The notes: generated by a model from the letters alone, not told the origin. Numbered from the stretch's first letter, positions 1-6,412 are shown. The stretch is 6,437 bases of DNA from Lachnoclostridium sp. UBA933 (GCA_002293545.1 DBDL01000074.1:1-6437), one strand, 5' to 3'. Program-made: numbers and translations.

Positions 1-232
1 TGATTTTTACGCCGGGATTTGCCGCTTCAAAATCCTTGATCGCATCTAAATATGGTTGATGGAATGAATCGCTTTCCGTAGCAATTGTCCACATGGTCAA
101 AGTGGTTTCTTCCTGCGCTGTGTCTGTGTCGCCTGTTGTTCCTTCATCTTTCGTATCATCCGAGCCGCATGCGCTTAACATCAGAAGAGAAAGTGTAAGG
201 ATTAAAAATAAACTCAGTAATCTTTTCTTCAT
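1..232 (-). CDS. Extracellular solute-binding lipoprotein of an ABC importer, 5' end only (runs off the left edge)
   Basis: Only the first 77 codons are present. The reading frame starts at an ATG (232-230) preceded by GGAGG at 239-243 with a 6-nt spacer. The product begins with a basic MKKR stretch and a hydrophobic core, followed by the lipobox L19-S20-A21-C22. Cys22 should be lipidated and anchor the protein to the outer face of the membrane. After it comes an acidic, Thr-rich linker (about 23-43), then TLTMWTI (44-50) and a segment with DAIKDFEAANPGVKI. These are the usual first strand and helix of family 1 solute-binding proteins, which mostly serve sugar importers. The fold assignment is firm for so short a fragment, but the ligand cannot be read. 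The permease genes would be expected to the left of the window. The gene is divergent from the ABC exporter, with 256 bp between the two starts. Confidence 0.85.
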   Translation of the reverse strand, partial: MKKRLLSLFLILTLSLLMLSACGSDDTKDEGTTGDTDTAQEETTLTMWTIATESDSFHQPYLDAIKDFEAANPGVKI

Positions 233-390
233 AGCTATCCTCCAATAATTTTATAAAATTTTTTTACTACTTTCATTCATAATAGAATAGTTTTCCAATA
301 ATAAAAAGAGAAATGTTTTACTTATTGGGGTAAATTTTTTACTTTTTGACCGAGGAAACCTTGATAATACGGAAAAACGTTGATTTCATG

Positions 391-427
391 GTGATAGCAC
401 AAACAGATAAACTGCGTATGTTATCAC
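391..427. promoter_or_regulatory. Possible operator dyad upstream of the ABC exporter
   Basis: GTGATA at 391-396 is repeated in inverted orientation as TATCAC at 422-427, with 25 bases between. The right arm covers the candidate -35 box of the exporter promoter. GATAA-like words also occur at 363-367 and 406-410. The position suits a transcription factor site, but the arms are only 6 bp and such matches arise by chance in AT-rich DNA. No regulator gene is in the window. Confidence 0.25.
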
Positions 428-449
428 AATATTTTTGACAAATTATAAT
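421..449 (+). promoter_or_regulatory. SigA-type promoter for the ABC exporter
   Basis: A perfect TATAAT at 444-449 lies 17 bp after TTATCA (421-426), which matches four of six -35 consensus positions. Transcription would begin near 456, leaving a leader of about 33 nt that carries the AAGGAGG ribosome binding site (473-479). A perfect TTGACA at 435-440 is also present, but nothing resembling a -10 box lies 16-18 bp after it. It may be coincidental. Confidence 0.55.
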
Positions 450-488
450 GATATTATACAGGTTTAGTTTACAAGGAGGCAGATCGTT

Positions 489-2216
489 ATGAATGTGATA
501 TTCAGATTACTGAAAGAGGCGAGAAAATATTGGTGGATGATTGGGATTACGATGCTGTGTATTATTATTCTGACTGCGTCGCAGTTGGTTACGCCGTACA
601 TAGTAAGCAAGCTGACCGGGCTGGTGGAAAATAAGGCTCCGGATTTGGGGGAAAAGGCGATTCGGCTGGCAGTTATCTTGGGGGTTATCTATATTATCCA
701 AAGTGCGGCACAGGGATTCCGGAGTTATCTGGCACATAAAGCGGCATGGAATTTTGTTTCGGACATGAGGGTCAAGTTATATAATCATTATCAAAATCTT
801 TCGATTGACTTTTATCATGATAAGCAGATCGGGCAGCTTATGAGCCGCATCCTGTCGGATACGACGAATCTGGAGGTGCTGATTGCCCATGCGGTTCCGG
901 ATTTGATTGTAAATGTACTGCTGTTTGCGGGAGTGGCGGTTTTACTTTTCATGATTGAGTTTAAACTGGCGTTAATGAGCCTTATCGTTCTTCCTTTTTT
1001 AGCGGTATCATCAAGGTGGTTCGCGAAAAAGGTGCGTCCCCGGTTCCGTGAGGGGCAGCAGATTGTCGGGGATTTGAGTGCCGAGCTTCAGGATAATCTG
1101 TCCGGAATCAAAGAAATCAAGCTGTTTAACCAACAAAAAAAGGAATACCGGGATGTAAAGAAAAATTCGGAAAAGCATGTAGATGCCCTGCTTGCGGCTT
1201 TAAAGCTGGGTGCGGTTTATCATCCGGGCATACAGTTTTTAGGTAACATGGGGACGGTTTTTGTAATCGGCTACGGCGGTTATCTGGCGGCTTCGGGCAG
1301 GGTTTCCCTAAGTGTTATCATTGCATTTATCATGTATTTGGGTATTTTTTATCAGCCGATATCCGTCCTGGCGCGGATTAATGAAGATATCCAGAACGCA
1401 TTGGCGGGTGCGGAGCGTATTTTTGAAATGCTGGATACGCCGCCGTCAGTCAGGAATGAGCCGGATGCTTATCCGTTAAAGCAGCCGGAGGGGAACTTGG
1501 TATTTGATCATGTGAGCTTTCAGTATAATGACAGTACAGAGGTTTTAAAGAATATTCATTTTACTGCCATGAAAGGACAGATTATCGCATTGGTGGGACA
1601 GACGGGAGTGGGGAAAACAACAATTGTGTCCCTGCTCGGAAGATTTTATGATCCCGTGTCCGGCAGGATTTTACTTGACGGACACGATTTGAGGACATTG
1701 ACGCTGGAAAGTCTGCATGACAGTATGAGCATTGTCTTGCAGGATATCTTTCTTTTCAACGGAACGGTAGAGGATAATATTTGTTACGGGGATCCCCATG
1801 CGACAAAAGAGCAAATCGAAGAAGCGGCACGTCTGGCACATGCGCATGAATTTATCATTCGTCTGGAAAACGGTTATGACACTTATATCGGGGAACGCGG
1901 AACAAAGCTTTCCGGCGGACAAAAACAACGCCTGAGTATTGCCCGCGCAATTTTGCGGAATCGACCGATCCTGGTTCTGGACGAGGCTACGTCAGCGGTC
2001 GATGTCGAAACTGAACAGCTGATACAGGAAGCAATGGATAAAGTCATGGAAAACCGTACGACGATTATCATTGCCCACCGTTTGTCAACCGTAAAAAAAG
2101 CAGATAATATTATCGTACTGGAAAACGGGGAGATAGCGGAATCCGGTACACACGACCAATTGATTGCAAACGGCGGAATCTATGCCATGTATAATCAGGC
2201 ACAGATTTTCGCTTAA
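489..2216 (+). CDS. ABC exporter half-transporter (fused membrane domain and ATPase), MsbA/Sav1866-like
   Basis: This 575-aa protein is the usual length for a type IV (B-family) ABC exporter half. The N-terminal membrane domain has about six helices: roughly 15-37, 57-75, 134-156, 159-177, 247-267 and 273-291. The ATPase domain covers about 336-570. It is intact: A-loop Tyr346, Walker A GQTGVGKT 370-377 with Lys376, Q-loop Gln418, signature LSGGQ 474-478, Walker B ending in Asp498, catalytic Glu499, D-loop SAVD and switch His530. Two copies must pair to work. No partner half lies next to it, so a homodimer is the simplest reading, although a partner outside the window is possible. All catalytic residues are present, so it is not the degenerate half of a heterodimer. 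The start is supported by AAGGAGG at 473-479 with a 9-nt spacer. The substrate cannot be inferred; lipids, drugs and peptides are all known for the family. Confidence 0.93.
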   Translation: MNVIFRLLKEARKYWWMIGITMLCIIILTASQLVTPYIVSKLTGLVENKAPDLGEKAIRLAVILGVIYIIQSAAQGFRSYLAHKAAWNFVSDMRVKLYNHYQNLSIDFYHDKQIGQLMSRILSDTTNLEVLIAHAVPDLIVNVLLFAGVAVLLFMIEFKLALMSLIVLPFLAVSSRWFAKKVRPRFREGQQIVGDLSAELQDNLSGIKEIKLFNQQKKEYRDVKKNSEKHVDALLAALKLGAVYHPGIQFLGNMGTVFVIGYGGYLAASGRVSLSVIIAFIMYLGIFYQPISVLARINEDIQNALAGAERIFEMLDTPPSVRNEPDAYPLKQPEGNLVFDHVSFQYNDSTEVLKNIHFTAMKGQIIALVGQTGVGKTTIVSLLGRFYDPVSGRILLDGHDLRTLTLESLHDSMSIVLQDIFLFNGTVEDNICYGDPHATKEQIEEAARLAHAHEFIIRLENGYDTYIGERGTKLSGGQKQRLSIARAILRNRPILVLDEATSAVDVETEQLIQEAMDKVMENRTTIIIAHRLSTVKKADNIIVLENGEIAESGTHDQLIANGGIYAMYNQAQIFA

Positions 2217-2241
2217 GGTTATGTTTTTGCTTAAGGTCATG
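2206..2241 (+). repeat. 18-bp tandem duplication across the exporter stop codon
   Basis: Bases 2206-2223 and 2224-2241 are two adjacent 18-bp copies that agree at 16 of 18 positions. Both contain GCTTAAGGT. Because 18 is a multiple of three, the second copy brings another in-frame TAA, so the gene ends in two stops separated by five codons. Each copy contains the palindrome CTTAAG, so the copies could pair as a weak 6-bp stem, but no T-run follows. Confidence 0.8.
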
Positions 2242-2303
2242 GGTAGAAACAAGCTTACAAGTATCGTTTGTGCCGCATAACCAAGAAATGTATGTAAATA
2301 AAA

Positions 2304-3083
2304 TCAAAACTTTCTTGCGCCGCCCCCGGAAGAGCCGCCTCCGAAACCTCCGCCGGAACGTCCTCCCGATGAGTTTGCTTTTGGTTTCGCCGTCCTGGTT
2401 GTCCTGCTGTATAAAAAGACATCGCTTTGTCTGGTAAGCTGAAAATCCTTTGCATAATTCAGTGCCATAGTTTGCGGGCGGACACTTTTCAGCTGTGATT
2501 TCATGACAAATACGATACTAAGGGAAATCAATGCCGCCGCACCCAAGACAATAAGGATATTAACGGGATTGACAAGAGGTTCTTTATAGGGGTAGCTTTC
2601 ACTGTATGCGATATCATTTTTATACTGATACATAAAGTCGTCTAGCAAGTCCGTATAGTTTTCAAAACCCTTATCAAATTCATTGCCGCTCAAAAACGGG
2701 ATGATACTATCATAGATATAATCTTCCCCGTAGGCATTTACGGCATACGAGCCCATACCTGCCGTATAGATATAGACATCCCTCGTACCCATGCATACAT
2801 ATAAAGCAACGCCGTTCATCAGATAATTGCCGTTTGTATAGTGCGCCTCCGCGTATTGTTCGATCGTACCGGCTTCGCCGAGGTCAGCAAGTGTCACGAT
2901 GAAAAAACTTTGGTTATATGTATTTTCCATTTCGCTCAACTGCGCGTTCAAATCTTTGCGTACGGAGGAGGTCATAAGCTCGGCAGTATCCGATATTTTG
3001 GACTCGGCTGCCGCAAGCGCAGACGGAAATGCCATAAAGAGCAACAATATTAATAATACACAAGGTATCTTTTTCAATCTCAT
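2304..3083 (-). CDS. TPM-domain membrane protein with Gly/Ser-rich tail (YgcG/YdjH-like)
   Basis: With the ATG at 3083 the protein has 259 residues. A signal peptide fills 1-25 (basic start, Leu-rich core, cleavage after SALA or AAA). A TPM domain follows (about 28-153), including SDTAELM, the strand SFFIVTLADL and the VYIYTAGMGSYAVN region. One membrane helix lies at about 174-194. A cytoplasmic part ends in a Gly/Ser-rich tail and ARKF, a common ending for this family. The domain should face outside the cell. Some TPM proteins were described as phosphatases and others act in membrane-protein quality control, so no activity is assigned. It is last in the SPFH/zinc-ribbon/TPM operon, ten bases after the previous stop, and is the likely counterpart of B. 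subtilis YdjH. A GTG six bases upstream (3089) is an alternative start, but the AAGG site fits the ATG better. Confidence 0.85.
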   Translation of the reverse strand: MRLKKIPCVLLILLLFMAFPSALAAAESKISDTAELMTSSVRKDLNAQLSEMENTYNQSFFIVTLADLGEAGTIEQYAEAHYTNGNYLMNGVALYVCMGTRDVYIYTAGMGSYAVNAYGEDYIYDSIIPFLSGNEFDKGFENYTDLLDDFMYQYKNDIAYSESYPYKEPLVNPVNILIVLGAAALISLSIVFVMKSQLKSVRPQTMALNYAKDFQLTRQSDVFLYSRTTRTAKPKANSSGGRSGGGFGGGSSGGGARKF

Positions 3084-3091
3084 CTTCACCG

Positions 3092-3095
3092 CCTT
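3092..3095 (-). promoter_or_regulatory. Ribosome binding site that decides the TPM gene start
   Basis: Read on the minus strand, AAGG overlaps the TAA stop of the upstream gene. It is 8 nt from the ATG at 3083 but only 2 nt from the in-frame GTG at 3089. Normal spacing therefore favours the ATG. The overlap with the upstream stop suggests translational coupling. Confidence 0.5.
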
Positions 3096-4182
3096 ATATC
3101 AATAAATCATATAAAAACAATCCCAATGTGCCAAGTAAGGAAATCCCAAAGAAAAGACTTAACAGCCATATCGTGAAACGCCCCCAGTCAATCGGTAAGT
3201 TTCCGATGAATTTGCCGGTTTGACCGTTCATTACAAAAGTGTAAAGCTTATCTTTGTATTTGGTATTTAACATCCATATAGGAAGCAGGGCATAGTTTAC
3301 ATTTCCCCCGGATAGACTGACGGAAGAATGTTCAGCCGTACAGGAAGTGTAACCGGACGCCGTATCACGCAAAAGCTTTTCAATGCTGTTTTTGACGCGT
3401 TCGTTGATGCGGGGTTTACAAACCTCGGCGTCTTCATCATACTTGTCGGCAAGAAAACCCGACATATAAGCTGCCTGAAATTCTTTCAATCCGTTATAGT
3501 CAAAAGGTTCGACGGAATCCATCAGCGTATTGTCCATGCTTTTGGAACCGTCGGCGGGAACTCTGGTAAAACTGGCATTGCCTTCCCGGATGATACTGTA
3601 ATAATCTGTTCTTGTATAGTTATAGTTACGGTCACTCCAATAGTGCAGCTTTGTCCCTTTAAACCTCATATGTGCCCCGGCAGAACAGTCATACAGCCAA
3701 AAAGGCACATACATTCCGGTGACACTGTTGATATGGTTTTCTTGTTTAAATAATTTTGGCAGCAGCAGTTTCCCTTTGTAGTGATTGGTCAATGCTGTTT
3801 TTGCCGCCTCTTTATCCAGTTGAAACGGAATGACGAAATCAGGTTTGTAAAGTCCGGAAAACTGTTTTGGAATAATGGCAGGATTGCCGCAATAAGGACA
3901 ATGGGTTGCGGCAGTGGTATTTGTACATAGAATTTCGCCGCCGCAGGAAGGGCAGATGTAATTACGGATGTTGTTCTGTTCTTCTTCCTGCCAGCCTTTA
4001 TTTTCATATTCCTCCCAATGAAAATCATCAGCCTTTTCAGCATTGATGTCTTCATTGAATTGCTGAATGGTTTCGATCTCAAATTCAGAATCACAGAAAG
4101 GACATTTCAGTTGTCCGGAGGAGCTGTCAAATTCAATCTTTCCTCCGCAGGCAGGACATTTGTATTCCCATACGTTATCCAT
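3094..4182 (-). CDS. Double zinc-ribbon protein with C-terminal membrane anchor (YdjG-like)
   Basis: This 362-aa protein starts with a TFIIB-type zinc ribbon: Cys9, Cys12, Cys27, Cys30. A second ribbon uses Cys77, Cys80, Cys95 and Cys98. Between them is an acidic, Glu/Trp-rich linker (about 44-70). Residues 110-335 form a conserved-looking globular region with aromatic motifs such as YVPFWLYDCSA (158-168) and YALLPIWMLNTKYK (297-310). It ends in one hydrophobic helix (about 337-359), so the bulk should face the cytoplasm as a tail-anchored protein. The ribbons probably mediate protein contacts rather than DNA binding; this is inference. A strong AAAGGGGG site lies 6 nt before the ATG, 22 bases after the SPFH gene stop. 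The architecture and neighbours match YdjG of B. subtilis, which is reported to act with YdjH at the membrane. No enzymatic motif was seen. Confidence 0.83.
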   Translation of the reverse strand: MDNVWEYKCPACGGKIEFDSSSGQLKCPFCDSEFEIETIQQFNEDINAEKADDFHWEEYENKGWQEEEQNNIRNYICPSCGGEILCTNTTAATHCPYCGNPAIIPKQFSGLYKPDFVIPFQLDKEAAKTALTNHYKGKLLLPKLFKQENHINSVTGMYVPFWLYDCSAGAHMRFKGTKLHYWSDRNYNYTRTDYYSIIREGNASFTRVPADGSKSMDNTLMDSVEPFDYNGLKEFQAAYMSGFLADKYDEDAEVCKPRINERVKNSIEKLLRDTASGYTSCTAEHSSVSLSGGNVNYALLPIWMLNTKYKDKLYTFVMNGQTGKFIGNLPIDWGRFTIWLLSLFFGISLLGTLGLFLYDLLI

Positions 4183-4204
4183 AGTGTTCCCCCTTTATAT
4201 CGTG

Positions 4205-5473
4205 TCAGAATTTGTTCCCGCATTCGGGGCAGAATTTGGGCACGGAACCGCCGGCAGATTTCCATCCGCATTTTTTGCATTCGATTACCTCGAAAGGTTT
4301 CGGTTTTCCGCATTCTCTGCAGAATTTACCGTCGTTGACGACTCCGCAGGAACAAGACCAAGGAGCCGCCGGCATTGGTTTTCCGCATTCTTTACAGAAC
4401 TTTCCCGTATTCACAGTACCGCAGGAACAAGACCATTCCCCCGTTCCCGGTGCCGCGGGCGGCTGTTGGTTTGCCTCCATATTGAAGAACGATCCTGCGT
4501 TAGCGTTTGCATTCATGGCGGCATTCATTCCCAAGAAGCCCATCATTGCACCGTTTTCATTTGCCGCCGCTGTTTTCATCGCTTCGGCTTGGGCATTTAC
4601 AAGAGTGGCGCCTGCCATACCCGGATTTCGCATAACGGCAGTTCTTTGCAGTTCTGTAATCATGTCCTCGTCTTCCGGTGAGGCGGTTACGCTGTTGACG
4701 CCAAAGGAAGCGATAGAAATTCCCCGGAGCTTTGTCCATTTTTCTGACAGCGTTTCATTTAAAGCATCGGCAAGCTCTGTCGTATGCCCCGGTAAGGAGC
4801 TGTAGCGGATACCCATGCCGCTGATTTTGGCAAACGCAGGCTGGAGTGCGGTAAGCAGCTCGGTTTTGAGCATACTGTCTATTTCATCGCGGCGGTATTC
4901 GTATTCGATATTGCCGCAGACATTGGAATAAAATAACATTGGGTCGGTCAGCCGGTATGAATACTCTCCGTTGCAGCGAATCGAAATATCAACATCAAGA
5001 CCGATATTTCGGTCTACAACCCGAAAAGGCACGGGATTTGGTGTGCCGTATTTATTTCCGATGATTTCTTTCAGGTTAAAATAATAAATACGCTGGTCTT
5101 TACCCGGCTGTCCGCCAAAGGTAAAGCGTTTGCCGATATTTACAAATGTCTGCTTAATACTTTCGCCGAGATTTCCGTTAAAGATACTTGGCTCACTGGA
5201 AGCGTCATAAGTATATTCGCCGGGTTCGGCAGAGAATTCAACGACTTTTCCCTGATCGACAATTGCCATAGCCTGTCCGTCGGCAATGGCAATGACAGAA
5301 CCGCTTGAGATGATATTCTCTGTTCCTTTCGTGTTGGAAGAACGTTTATTTTCCTTTTTTTGCCCTTTGATGGCAAGAACGGCTGAGTCAATGGATTCAC
5401 AGTAGAAATATTCTTTCCATTGATCTGCCAGAACCCCGCCTGCCGCACCAAAAGCCGCTTTTATCAATCCCAT
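4205..5473 (-). CDS. ydjI: SPFH-domain protein with three C-terminal zinc ribbons (YdjI family, COG4260-like)
   Basis: From the ATG at 5473 the protein has 422 residues. It begins MGLIKAAFGAAGGVLADQWK, the characteristic N-terminus of the YdjI family, which lacks a transmembrane segment and may attach to membrane through this short amphipathic stretch. The SPFH (stomatin/prohibitin/flotillin) domain spans about 55-265. A helical Ala/Gln-rich part follows, then a low-complexity Met/Asn/Ala stretch (about 307-335). The tail holds three zinc ribbons: Cys349/351/360/363, Cys374/376/385/388 and Cys399/402/415/418. The first two are near-identical 25-residue repeats. SPFH proteins oligomerise on membranes as scaffolds; YdjI of B. 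subtilis is needed to bring PspA to the membrane. Older records call the family virion core protein or membrane protease subunit, which is misleading. An ATG at 5509 would add 12 residues but lacks a ribosome site and family support. Confidence 0.9.
   Translation of the reverse strand: MGLIKAAFGAAGGVLADQWKEYFYCESIDSAVLAIKGQKKENKRSSNTKGTENIISSGSVIAIADGQAMAIVDQGKVVEFSAEPGEYTYDASSEPSIFNGNLGESIKQTFVNIGKRFTFGGQPGKDQRIYYFNLKEIIGNKYGTPNPVPFRVVDRNIGLDVDISIRCNGEYSYRLTDPMLFYSNVCGNIEYEYRRDEIDSMLKTELLTALQPAFAKISGMGIRYSSLPGHTTELADALNETLSEKWTKLRGISIASFGVNSVTASPEDEDMITELQRTAVMRNPGMAGATLVNAQAEAMKTAAANENGAMMGFLGMNAAMNANANAGSFFNMEANQQPPAAPGTGEWSCSCGTVNTGKFCKECGKPMPAAPWSCSCGVVNDGKFCRECGKPKPFEVIECKKCGWKSAGGSVPKFCPECGNKF
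4304..4437 (-). repeat. 75-bp tandem repeat encoding duplicated zinc ribbons
   Basis: Two copies with a 75-bp period begin at 4304 and 4379 on the plus-strand coordinate. Both carry TTTTCCGCATTCT near one end and CCGCAGGAACAAGACCA near the other. They encode ribbons two and one of the SPFH protein, each with the pattern WSCSCG(T/V)VN(T/D)GKFC(K/R)ECGKP. Third positions have diverged, so the duplication is not brand new and looks kept by selection. Confidence 0.85.
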
Positions 5474-5479
5474 AATATT

Positions 5480-5485
5480 CTCCTT
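5480..5485 (-). promoter_or_regulatory. Ribosome binding site fixing the SPFH gene start
   Basis: AAGGAG on the minus strand lies 6 nt before the ATG at 5473-5471. It supports this start over the ATG at 5509, which has no purine-rich site at a usable distance. Confidence 0.8.
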
Positions 5486-5523
5486 TTTATCGCTGTGTCT
5501 TATTTTCATGCTATCTTGTGTTT

Positions 5524-5552
5524 ATTATATATGAAAATGTAAGACCAAGCAA
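5524..5552 (-). promoter_or_regulatory. SigA-type promoter for the SPFH/zinc-ribbon/TPM operon
   Basis: On the minus strand TTGCTT (5552-5547) and a perfect TATAAT (5529-5524) are separated by exactly 17 bp. The leader would be about 45 nt and contains the SPFH ribosome site. The ATG at 5509 would lie within about ten bases of the predicted transcript start, another reason to prefer the ATG at 5473. The TGAAAC/CGT pattern of SigW promoters, which drive the B. subtilis counterpart, was not found here. Confidence 0.6.
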
Positions 5553-5577
5553 CATCTTCCTCTATATTATATCAATT

Positions 5578-6366
5578 TTATCCGAGTGATACATCCAATA
5601 CCATCATAAGGGCAAAACCAAAGAGAACACCGAAAGCGGCAATGGTTTTATTATTCTGAAAGGATTCCGGAACCAACTCCGAGCAGACTACGGCGATCAT
5701 GGCTCCGGCAGAAAAGGATAAAACAAGGGGAAGGGCGCTTCGGACGGTCAGTGCAAACAAAACGCCGAGGACACCGGCAACCGGTTCTACAATTCCCGAA
5801 CCCTGACCGATTAAGAAGCTTTTTAACTGGGTGGCGCCATCCCTGCGCAGCGGCATCGCCACACACATACCTTCGGGGAAATTCTGCAAACCGATACCGA
5901 GTGCAAGCATAAGCGCACTTTGGATTGAGGTGCCGTGAATACCGATTGCGGCACTGCCGAATGCCACGCCGATGGCAAGACCTTCGGGTATGTTATGGAG
6001 TGCTACAGCGGAAGTAAGTAAGATAGAACGTTTTAGGGCAGAACCTTTTGTTTGGATCAAGGAAGCCTTTGACAGAACGATGTCGGAGCCGATTACGAAG
6101 ATGCCTCCGGTTAAAAAGCCTATGGCGGCGGTAAACCATGCATTCCCGCCAAGCTCTGTGGAAAGCTCGATTGCCGGTGCCAAAAGCGACCAAAAGGAAG
6201 CCGCAATCATGACACCGGCGGCAAACCCCATCATAAAATCCAGTATCTTCCGGTTCATGGATTTGAAAAAGAAAACCACACCCGCTCCGAGTGCTGTTAT
6301 AAAATAAGTAAACAGGGTTGCAGATAATCCCTGCAAAATAGGACTTAATCCAGAAAACCATGCCAT
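5578..6366 (-). CDS. ZIP-family divalent metal transporter
   Basis: This 262-aa protein (from the ATG at 6366) has about eight hydrophobic helices and the two signature motifs of ZIP transporters: HNIPEG (124-129) in helix 4 and QNFPEG (161-166) in helix 5. Metal ligands expected from the bacterial ZIP structure are visible as His124, Asn125, Glu128, Gln161, Asn162, Glu165 and Glu194. The loop before helix 4 (about 98-114) lacks the His cluster found in many ZIPs. The family imports zinc, iron or manganese into the cytoplasm; the preferred metal cannot be read. An in-frame ATG at 6384 adds six residues and has GAGG only 4 nt upstream. The ATG at 6366 has GGGAG at 9 nt and gives the family-like start MAWFSGLSPILQ. 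The frame stays open to the window edge, but no earlier start is visible. It lies 104 bp upstream of the SPFH start, same strand. Confidence 0.9.
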   Translation of the reverse strand: MAWFSGLSPILQGLSATLFTYFITALGAGVVFFFKSMNRKILDFMMGFAAGVMIAASFWSLLAPAIELSTELGGNAWFTAAIGFLTGGIFVIGSDIVLSKASLIQTKGSALKRSILLTSAVALHNIPEGLAIGVAFGSAAIGIHGTSIQSALMLALGIGLQNFPEGMCVAMPLRRDGATQLKSFLIGQGSGIVEPVAGVLGVLFALTVRSALPLVLSFSAGAMIAVVCSELVPESFQNNKTIAAFGVLFGFALMMVLDVSLG

Positions 6367-6375
6367 CGGCTGCCG

Positions 6376-6412
6376 CTCCCGCATAAAACCTCTTTCTATA
6401 TATATGCGGGAG
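6376..6412 (-). promoter_or_regulatory. Perfect 10-bp inverted repeat over the ZIP translation start region
   Basis: CTCCCGCATA (6376-6385) and TATGCGGGAG (6403-6412) are exact reverse complements separated by 17 bases. In the minus-strand transcript this would fold into a stable hairpin with GAGG (6392-6389) in the loop. The 3' arm would hold both the AUG at 6384 and the GGGAG that serves the AUG at 6366. No T-run follows on either strand, so it is not a standard terminator. It may be an RNA element controlling translation, a DNA operator or a dispersed palindromic repeat. Confidence 0.6.

Noticed and set aside
233..290. Promoter for the solute-binding lipoprotein gene
   Set aside because: TATTAT and TATAAA hexamers exist on the minus strand, but none has a convincing -35 box at 16-18 bp, so no call was made in this AT-rich stretch.
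435..457. Promoter built from the perfect TTGACA at 435-440
   Set aside because: The nearest -10-like hexamers (TATTAT at 452, TATACA at 455) are 11 and 14 bp away, too close. The TTATCA/TATAAT pair with 17 bp is better.
2217..2303. Bidirectional terminator between the convergent exporter and TPM genes
   Set aside because: The only pairing is a weak CTTAAG/CTTAAG stem from the tandem duplication, with no GC-rich stem or T-run on either strand. Termination must rely on something not visible here.
3328..3753. A 141-aa plus-strand open frame inside the zinc-ribbon gene
   Set aside because: It lies fully antisense to a well-supported coding region and shows no recognisable domain or start signal.
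4018..4805. Long plus-strand open frames opposite the SPFH and zinc-ribbon genes (for example 4067-4681 and 4212-4805)
   Set aside because: They are antisense to genes with clear domains and ribosome sites, lack their own ribosome sites, and have Cys/His/Pro/Arg-rich compositions typical of shadow frames.
4205..5473. Viral or phage origin suggested by the name virion core protein used for this family
   Set aside because: The label comes from distant poxvirus similarity. The SPFH domain, zinc ribbons and operon partners fit a cellular membrane scaffold, and no phage genes are nearby.
5566..5571. Second TATAAT on the minus strand just after the ZIP stop
   Set aside because: The hexamer 17 bp upstream is ATGTAT, which does not resemble a -35 box; the downstream TTGCTT/TATAAT pair is better placed.
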